The notes under the pieces: model-generated
Database searches by the model: none
Told to the model about the DNA's origin: nothing
Seen by the model: the letters and a program-made list of their open reading frames with translations, nothing else
Assembly: GCA_039196715.1 (NCBI GenBank)
Contig: JBCCUP010000027.1
Coordinates: 1-58,976, forward strand
DNA length: 58,976 nt
Reading direction: 5' to 3'
From: Pseudomonadota bacterium
GTDB lineage: Bacteria > Pseudomonadota > Gammaproteobacteria > CALCKW01
Program-made: the position numbers and the translations under genes
Shown: piece by piece, positions 54,079-58,976 of the stretch
How positions within the stretch are numbered: position 1 is the first letter of the stretch
Layout: every line of letters begins with the position of its first letter

Positions 54079-55284
54079 ATGAGCTCAGAAAACCCCACCG
54101 ACATCCGCGTCGAGGTGTGCCGCGCCCACGACGCCTCGCCCGATACCCTGGCCCGGTGGGAGGCGTTGCTGCCGCTGGCGGCCGAAGACAACCTCAATTT
54201 CGCGCCGACACCGTTCTACGCGTTGCTCGAGGCCAACGGCGACGACGCGGCGTCGCTCGCACTGCTGTGGCAGGGCGACACGCTGGTGGGCGTCTGGCCC
54301 TTCCGGGTCCGCAAGGCCTTCAACCTGCCGGTGCGGCAACTGGCGACCTACTACGATTCCTCGCACATGATGTCGAGCGTGCCGTTGCTCCACGCCGACC
54401 ACGTCGACGGGGCCGTCGAGGCTTTCCTGAGCTGGGTTCACCGGGATGCCGACGTCGACCTGTTCGGGTTCGACGAGGTCACCGGCAAATCCGGGATCGC
54501 CGAGGCCATCGACGCCAGCGCCGCGCGGCTGGGCTACTCGGTCGAACGCTACGCCGCCTACGAGCGCGCCGTGCTGGAGCGCAGCACGGTGTCGTTCGAG
54601 ACGTACCTGCAGCAAAGCACCAGCGGCAAGCGCCGCAACACGCTCAAACGCAAGCGCAAGAAGATTCAGGCTTTTGGCACCTGGACGGTGCGGTGCTTCA
54701 GCCCGTCGTCCACTGCCGTTGACGCGGGCACCACCTCTGTGACCGCGACCGCGGACTGGCAGACGTTGCTTCAGGACCTGATCGACGTGGAAGCGCGCAG
54801 CTGGAAAGCGGGGCACGGCTCGGCGATCGCCTGCAACCCGGGCGTAAAGGCGTTCGTCACGGCGCTCTGCGACTACGCAGCGTCGACCGGCCGACTCTAC
54901 CTGATTGCAGCCTACCTCGATGACAAGCCGGTTGCCGCGCAACTCGGGTTGATCAACGACAACGAAGTCATGATTTACAAGCTCGGCTATGACGATCAGT
55001 TCAAGGCGCACTCGCCGGGCCTGCTGCTCACCTACGACATGATCTGCCACGCCATGCAGTGCGAGCCACGGCTCGGCATCGATTCCTGTGGCGACCCCGC
55101 CGTCCGGCTGTACGCCGAGACCCTGCAACAGCGGCGCGCGATCTGGAAAGCGCGCTACGGCACCCCGGCCCTGCGCGCGCGCCTCGTGCACGGTGGTATT
55201 CGCCTGGCTCGCCTGGGCCTGCACACCGCACGCAACTGGATCGACCGCGACGACGGTGGCCCGCAGCGGCGCGACGCGGCGTGA
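54079..55284 (+). CDS. CelD/BcsL-like (FemAB/GNAT) acetyltransferase
   Basis: Protein of 401 residues with a GNAT-like fold split in two. The basic segment TSGKRRNTLKRKRKKIQ around residue 180 and the late AAQLGLINDNEVMIYKLGYDDQFKAHSPGLLLTYDMI are typical of the acetyltransferases found in exopolysaccharide and cellulose loci. Probably acylates a sugar or aminoacyl group. It is followed by a Wzx-type flippase 48 bp later. No glycosyltransferases are in the window. Confidence 0.83.
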   Translation: MSSENPTDIRVEVCRAHDASPDTLARWEALLPLAAEDNLNFAPTPFYALLEANGDDAASLALLWQGDTLVGVWPFRVRKAFNLPVRQLATYYDSSHMMSSVPLLHADHVDGAVEAFLSWVHRDADVDLFGFDEVTGKSGIAEAIDASAARLGYSVERYAAYERAVLERSTVSFETYLQQSTSGKRRNTLKRKRKKIQAFGTWTVRCFSPSSTAVDAGTTSVTATADWQTLLQDLIDVEARSWKAGHGSAIACNPGVKAFVTALCDYAASTGRLYLIAAYLDDKPVAAQLGLINDNEVMIYKLGYDDQFKAHSPGLLLTYDMICHAMQCEPRLGIDSCGDPAVRLYAETLQQRRAIWKARYGTPALRARLVHGGIRLARLGLHTARNWIDRDDGGPQRRDAA

Positions 55285-55332
55285 CGGGTTCGGTGCCGCT
55301 GCCATGACACAGCCGCCCGGGACGCCAAGGGC

Positions 55333-56826
55333 ATGAGCCCGTTTGTCCGGCACTTTCGCAACTACTTCTCCGCCGGTCTGATCGGCAGTCTGATCGGGAT
55401 CATCAGCTTCCCGTTGCTGACCCGTTCCCTGACCGTCGAAGAGTACGGCTGGATCGGGCTGGTGACCGCGACGCTCACCGTGTTCATCAGCGTCGGCAAG
55501 CTCGGCCTGTCGTCGTCGGTGATCCGCTATTTCAGCGAAGCGCAAGCCGCTGGCGAACGCGCCCTGAGCGATCTGATCAGCAACATCGTCGGCGCGACGC
55601 TGGTGTTGTCCGCGCTGTCGCTCGGCCTCTGGCTGCTCTACACGCAATTTGCCGTGCCGCTGCTCAAGGACGGCGAGCACACGGTGCCGCTGTTCACGAT
55701 CGCCGCAGCGCTCTTGCCGATCGGCGTGGTGTTCAGCATCGCCACCAGCGTGCTCAAGGCCGACCAACGCAGTGCGCGTGTGAGTTCGCTCACGGTGCTC
55801 GACAAGCTCGGCCGACTCGCCTTGATTCTCGCCGTGGTCTTCACCCTGGGCGCCACTGCGTCGCGCATCCTCTGGGTTGCCGTGGTGGTCGAGATCACCG
55901 TGCTGTGCGTCGCACTCTACTGGTGCCGGCAGTACCTCGTGAACACGCGCCCCACCCTGTCATCACCGACCTTGCGCCCGATGGTGCTCTTCGGTGTGCC
56001 GCTGATGGCCAAGGAGCTGGTTGGCGTGCTGCTCGAGACGGGCGACAAGTACATCATCCAGGGCTACCTCGGCGGCGAGGCGCTCGGCCACTACTCCGCG
56101 GCGGTCAACGTCACCATGTACCTCGAGTGGGTGCTGCTGCTGGCGTTGGACAACACCATCGTGCCGCAGTACGTGAAGCTCTTCGAAGAGCGTGGCCGGG
56201 CGGCGACCCAGCGTTTCCTGAACGCGGCGGCCGAAATCTATTTCATTGTCGGTCTGGGCGTGTTCGCGGTGTTCGGTGCCGCCGCCCCGGCGCTCGTGCT
56301 GTTACTGGCCGGGGAACGCTACGCACCGGGCCTGGTGGTGATTCCCTGGCTGACCATCGGCCTGGTGCATTTCGGTGCCCTGACGATCACCGGCGCCGGC
56401 GCCTTCGTACTGAAACGGCCCCAACCGCTGCTGGCCTGGACCTGCGTCGCCCTGGTGTTCAACTTCTGCTTCAACCTGCTGACCGTGCCAATCTGGGGTC
56501 TGCAGGCCGCGGCGGTCGTGACCTGTCTCGCGTCGATGCTCCAGTTCTTCGGCGTGCAGTGGTCGTTCAGAACCGTGTTTCCCGTGGCGCTGCCATGGGC
56601 CGTGATGGCCACCGGGGCGACCGTCGGTGCGGTCATCGTGGTGATCACAGGCGCGATCCACACTGCCCACCCCTTCCTCGACCTGGTCGCGCGCGGCACG
56701 GTGGCGTTGCTGAGCTACGTCGCCGCCATGCTCGTGCTCAGTGCACGCACGCGCGCCTGGGTCTCGGTGGCACTCAAACGCCAGGCCTGGGATGACATCC
56801 AGCCCGGCGAATCACCCCGCGGCTGA
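55333..56826 (+). CDS. Polysaccharide flippase, Wzx/MATE-like (MOP superfamily)
   Basis: Integral membrane protein of 497 residues with about 12-14 helices and the N-terminal AGLIGSLIGIISFPLLTRSLTVEEYGWIGLV region of Wzx-type oligosaccharide flippases. It moves lipid-linked oligosaccharide across the inner membrane. Paired with the acetyltransferase. The rest of the polysaccharide locus is not adjacent on this side. Confidence 0.9.
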   Translation: MSPFVRHFRNYFSAGLIGSLIGIISFPLLTRSLTVEEYGWIGLVTATLTVFISVGKLGLSSSVIRYFSEAQAAGERALSDLISNIVGATLVLSALSLGLWLLYTQFAVPLLKDGEHTVPLFTIAAALLPIGVVFSIATSVLKADQRSARVSSLTVLDKLGRLALILAVVFTLGATASRILWVAVVVEITVLCVALYWCRQYLVNTRPTLSSPTLRPMVLFGVPLMAKELVGVLLETGDKYIIQGYLGGEALGHYSAAVNVTMYLEWVLLLALDNTIVPQYVKLFEERGRAATQRFLNAAAEIYFIVGLGVFAVFGAAAPALVLLLAGERYAPGLVVIPWLTIGLVHFGALTITGAGAFVLKRPQPLLAWTCVALVFNFCFNLLTVPIWGLQAAAVVTCLASMLQFFGVQWSFRTVFPVALPWAVMATGATVGAVIVVITGAIHTAHPFLDLVARGTVALLSYVAAMLVLSARTRAWVSVALKRQAWDDIQPGESPRG

Positions 56827-56854
56827 CACCGCTCGGCGCAGTGTGGCCACCGCC

Positions 56855-57823
56855 TCAGGCGGCGCGCGAGAAGGAGGCTGGCCGCATCTTCCCGGTGTTG
56901 CGGTAGCCCAGCGGCGCATCGGGGTCGATGGCGAGGTCGGTCACGTAGCTTGCGGCGCGGTCGCGCCGGGCAAACGGACGGACCTTGTTGATCAGGCGGT
57001 AGGACACGCGCTTGAGCGACGGGATCACCCCGGTCTCTGCCATGCTGCGGTTCCGGACGCCGAGGTTGCGCAGCAGGAACCGGTTGGCCAGCTGCACGTA
57101 CTGCCGGCGGTAGATCGCCGGTGCGTAGTAGCTTGTTGTCAGCGACACGTTCATGTCGTCGTTCTCGACGCGGTGTGGCGCGTTGTGCGGCCAGGAGATC
57201 ACGTCACCGGGCGACAGCGGGTAGGCCTGTCCGATCTCGTCGAAGGCCGGGTCGAACGGCAGATCCTCGTCGATCTCGCCGGCGTAGATGTCTTCGAGCA
57301 GCGTCTGCGGCGTCAGCCGGGAGTCGAGCGCCGGGTACACCCAGACCCGCTTGGTGCCCCGCAGGTGCCAGAGCATGTTTGGCTGCGAATCCACGTGGAA
57401 GTACACCTGGGCACGCGGCGAACTGATCAGCAGCGTGCTGTAGCCGGGCGAGTGCTCGTGCAGGGACGGACACTGGCTGCCGAGGTGGGCGTACATACCG
57501 CCGATCAGACTGGCACACGCCGCGCTGACATCCTCGACGTGGGTCAGGTTGACCCACAGTCGGCCATTGGCAACGGCACGCCAGATCTCGGCACCCGACA
57601 TCCCGTCGGGGATGTCGACACTCTTCCAGTCTTGTGCCCTGCAGGGGTCCGTCCCCATGGTGAAGGCCTGCAACCAACCCCGCGGGTAGGTGTCGATCAG
57701 GTCGGTCAACGCATCGGTGTCGAACGCCGGGTCCTCGTGGTATCGGTGACGACACACGATCGGCTCCGAACCGAAGGCCCGGTATTCATCAGCAGACCAC
57801 TGGAAGGGACTGTTCTCGCTCAT
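56855..57823 (-). CDS. Cupin/JmjC-like 2OG-Fe(II) oxygenase
   Basis: Protein of 322 residues. The iron-binding pattern is YFHVDSQPNMLWHLRGTKRVWVYP (H-x-D) with a later H in PHNAPHRVENDD, and the intervening SPGDVISWPHN strand is typical of JmjC/cupin_8 domains. The ATG at 57823 has AAAGG upstream. It is convergent with the flippase gene and lies 174 bp after the PhyH gene on the same strand. These enzymes hydroxylate proteins or small molecules. The substrate is unknown. Confidence 0.8.
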   Translation of the reverse strand: MSENSPFQWSADEYRAFGSEPIVCRHRYHEDPAFDTDALTDLIDTYPRGWLQAFTMGTDPCRAQDWKSVDIPDGMSGAEIWRAVANGRLWVNLTHVEDVSAACASLIGGMYAHLGSQCPSLHEHSPGYSTLLISSPRAQVYFHVDSQPNMLWHLRGTKRVWVYPALDSRLTPQTLLEDIYAGEIDEDLPFDPAFDEIGQAYPLSPGDVISWPHNAPHRVENDDMNVSLTTSYYAPAIYRRQYVQLANRFLLRNLGVRNRSMAETGVIPSLKRVSYRLINKVRPFARRDRAASYVTDLAIDPDAPLGYRNTGKMRPASFSRAA

Positions 57824-57997
57824 CAGGTGCCTTTCGTTCGGCGCTACAGGGATCGCCCTACAGCTCGAATCGACAGCTTCCCCGATTTCTTGAGGGTGAA
57901 TCTGCGACCCGCTGCCGACTGCCGTGCCGACGAATGAGACGCCTGCCCCATCTCGGCCCGCTGAGGCCGGCAAGGTGTGCGGCAGTTCAAGAACCGA

Positions 57998-58753
57998 TCA
58001 GTCGACCCGAATGCTCGGAAACCGGGACGAGCGCGTGCCCGGTATCGGGTGGTTGTCAGCGCCGTGGTAGGTGAACACGCAGGCCAACTTGGGCGCGTCG
58101 GTGGTGTTGCGACCCGCCGCGTGGAAGGTCCGACAATGAAACAGAACGACGTCGCCCGCGGCGAGCTCGCAATCCACTGCCGACTCGATCAACGCGCGGT
58201 TTTCCGCCAGGTCCTGGCGCAGAAAGAGTTTCGCGTCGAGGCGCCCCGGGTCAAAAGCCGTCCGGTGGCTGCCGGGGATCATGCGCAGCGCACCGTTGGC
58301 AACACGTTCGTCGCCAAGTGCCACCCAGACGCTGATCAACTCCGGCCGGTCGAAGCGCCAGTAGCGGATGTCCTGGTGCCACTGGGTCTCGCTCGAGAAA
58401 CCCGGCATCTTGGTCATCACGCAGTTGTGGTGGTTCTGCGAAACGAACACGCCGTCGCCTCCGAGCAGCTGCCCGAGCACCGAGACGATGGCGGGGTCGC
58501 GTGCCAGTGCGCGGAACACCGCGTCGCGCCCGTAGGCGTGCAACAGCCGACGCGGCGTCTGGCCGCCGACCGCCAGCTGGCTCTCTGGCGAGCCCGGGTA
58601 CGCGACGTCGGCTTCGAACTCGATCGGCGCGAGCGGCGGGTCGACGCTGTCCTGCACGGTCGCGCGCAGTCTGCCAAGTTGCTCGGCGGACAACACCTGC
58701 GGCAGGACCGCAAAACCGTCTCGCTCAAAGGCGTCGCTGAAGTGTTTGTCCAT
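57998..58753 (-). CDS. Phytanoyl-CoA dioxygenase (PhyH) family oxygenase
   Basis: Protein of 251 residues with the PhyH pattern: FERDGFAVLPQVLSAEQLG at the N-terminus, iron ligands H and D in TQWHQDIRYW and late H in FHCRTFHAAGRNTT, plus NGALRMIPGSHRT. Probable 2OG-dependent hydroxylase of a small molecule or lipid. The ATG at 58753 begins homology; an in-frame extension to 58870 is IS sequence and is rejected. Its start is 22 bp from the IS481 end, so its native promoter is probably displaced. Confidence 0.9.
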   Translation of the reverse strand: MDKHFSDAFERDGFAVLPQVLSAEQLGRLRATVQDSVDPPLAPIEFEADVAYPGSPESQLAVGGQTPRRLLHAYGRDAVFRALARDPAIVSVLGQLLGGDGVFVSQNHHNCVMTKMPGFSSETQWHQDIRYWRFDRPELISVWVALGDERVANGALRMIPGSHRTAFDPGRLDAKLFLRQDLAENRALIESAVDCELAAGDVVLFHCRTFHAAGRNTTDAPKLACVFTYHGADNHPIPGTRSSRFPSIRVD

Positions 58754-58775
58754 GGCCCTTTCCCTCTCGCCTAGG

Positions 58776-58976
58776 TGTGATCTTTCAGTAGGTTGTTCAT
58801 CCGAGCCCCTTGCTCGATGCTGTTGGGTGTCTAGCTCCAACACACCAAAGAGGCCCGGATGAACACCCACAAGAATGCCCGATTGACACCCTTCGGTCGA
58901 CGGGTTCTGGTCGAGCGCATCCTCTTTCAGGGGATGTCTGTCAAAGACGCTGCAGACGCCTCTGCTGTCTCCACCC
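58776..58976 (+). mobile_element. IS481-family insertion sequence, left end (truncated by window edge)
   Basis: The element appears to begin at TGTGATCTTTCAG, matching my memory of IS481-family ends (TGTGAA...TTCAATAGGTTGT...). Its transposase begins at 58859. A short inverted repeat TGTTGG/CCAACA at 58820-58841 lies within the leader. The right end and any target duplication are outside the window. Confidence 0.75.
58859..58976 (+). CDS. IS481-family transposase, N-terminus only
   Basis: The first 39 codons begin MNTHKNARLTPFGRRVLVER, a hallmark of IS481-family transposases, continuing into a HTH-type segment (SVKDAADASAVST). The DDE catalytic domain is beyond the window edge, so intactness cannot be judged. 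Confidence 0.85.
   Translation, partial: MNTHKNARLTPFGRRVLVERILFQGMSVKDAADASAVST

Noticed and set aside
58754-58870. N-terminal extension of the PhyH gene
   Set aside because: The added codons lie in IS481 sequence. Homologues start at 58753.

Overview
The window looks like chromosomal DNA from a Gram-negative, aerobic, probably marine or salt-adapted proteobacterium, most likely a gammaproteobacterium. The evidence is high G+C (roughly two thirds by eye), an LptE-type outer-membrane lipoprotein, a type IV pilin, an RND efflux pair, a Na+-pumping oxaloacetate decarboxylase (oadGAB), and several genes for degrading osmolytes or amino-acid-like nitrogen compounds (ectoine hydrolase-like, creatinase, kynureninase, hydantoinase/oxoprolinase). 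I cannot assign an order. There is no rRNA, tRNA, CRISPR array or prophage. The only clear mobile DNA is the left end of an IS481-family element that runs off the right edge. The first ~130 bases are poly-C/poly-G low-complexity sequence and look like a poor contig end.

Layout. 0.2-7.2 kb: glyA, a nitroreductase, an exported thioredoxin/DUF255 protein fused to a DsbD-alpha-like domain, glycerate 2-kinase, a type IV pilin and a flavin-reductase-like protein. 7.4-16.4 kb: a YegD-like Hsp70, then a tightly overlapping operon of hyuA, hyuB, a HisC-like aminotransferase and a maleate isomerase/Asp-Glu racemase family protein, followed by an ABC exporter. 16.5-20.7 kb: a small exported Cys-containing protein, a SARP-like/TPR regulator, a TSUP permease and an ectoine hydrolase-like M24 enzyme. 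20.7-29.1 kb: an RND pump with an unusual adaptor, an AraC regulator and a PAS/GGDEF/EVL signalling protein.

29.2-33.6 kb: a probable operon of a 2OG-Fe(II) oxygenase (IPNS family), an XRE-cupin regulator, a NicX/aminopeptidase-T-like protein and an acyl-CoA ligase, with a promoter that carries a candidate operator. 33.7-37.3 kb: a polar amino-acid ABC transporter flanked by two AhpD/CMD-fold proteins. 37.3-42.7 kb: creatinase with a divergent LysR regulator, an MFS transporter, an MBL hydrolase and an Fpg/Nei-like glycosylase. 42.8-46.8 kb: an Fe(II)/2OG oxygenase, a stand-alone Lrp-type RAM domain, a decayed kynA (tryptophan 2,3-dioxygenase) next to intact kynU, an ACC deaminase-like PLP enzyme and an orphan lptE. 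46.9-53.8 kb: a cytochrome P450 paired with a membrane-anchored di-haem cytochrome of the RoxA/peroxidase type, then oadGAB. 54-59 kb: a CelD/FemAB-like acetyltransferase and a Wzx-type flippase, then a cupin/JmjC-like oxygenase and a PhyH-type oxygenase, the latter with an IS481 end inserted 22 bp upstream of its start.

The general theme is scavenging of nitrogenous small molecules, each module with its own regulator or transporter. The parts most likely to be new are the oxygenase/XRE-cupin/NicX-like/acyl-CoA ligase cluster, the hyuAB-aminotransferase-isomerase operon, and the P450/di-haem pair. The clearest surprise read directly from the sequence is the kynA relic, which keeps only its two ends.
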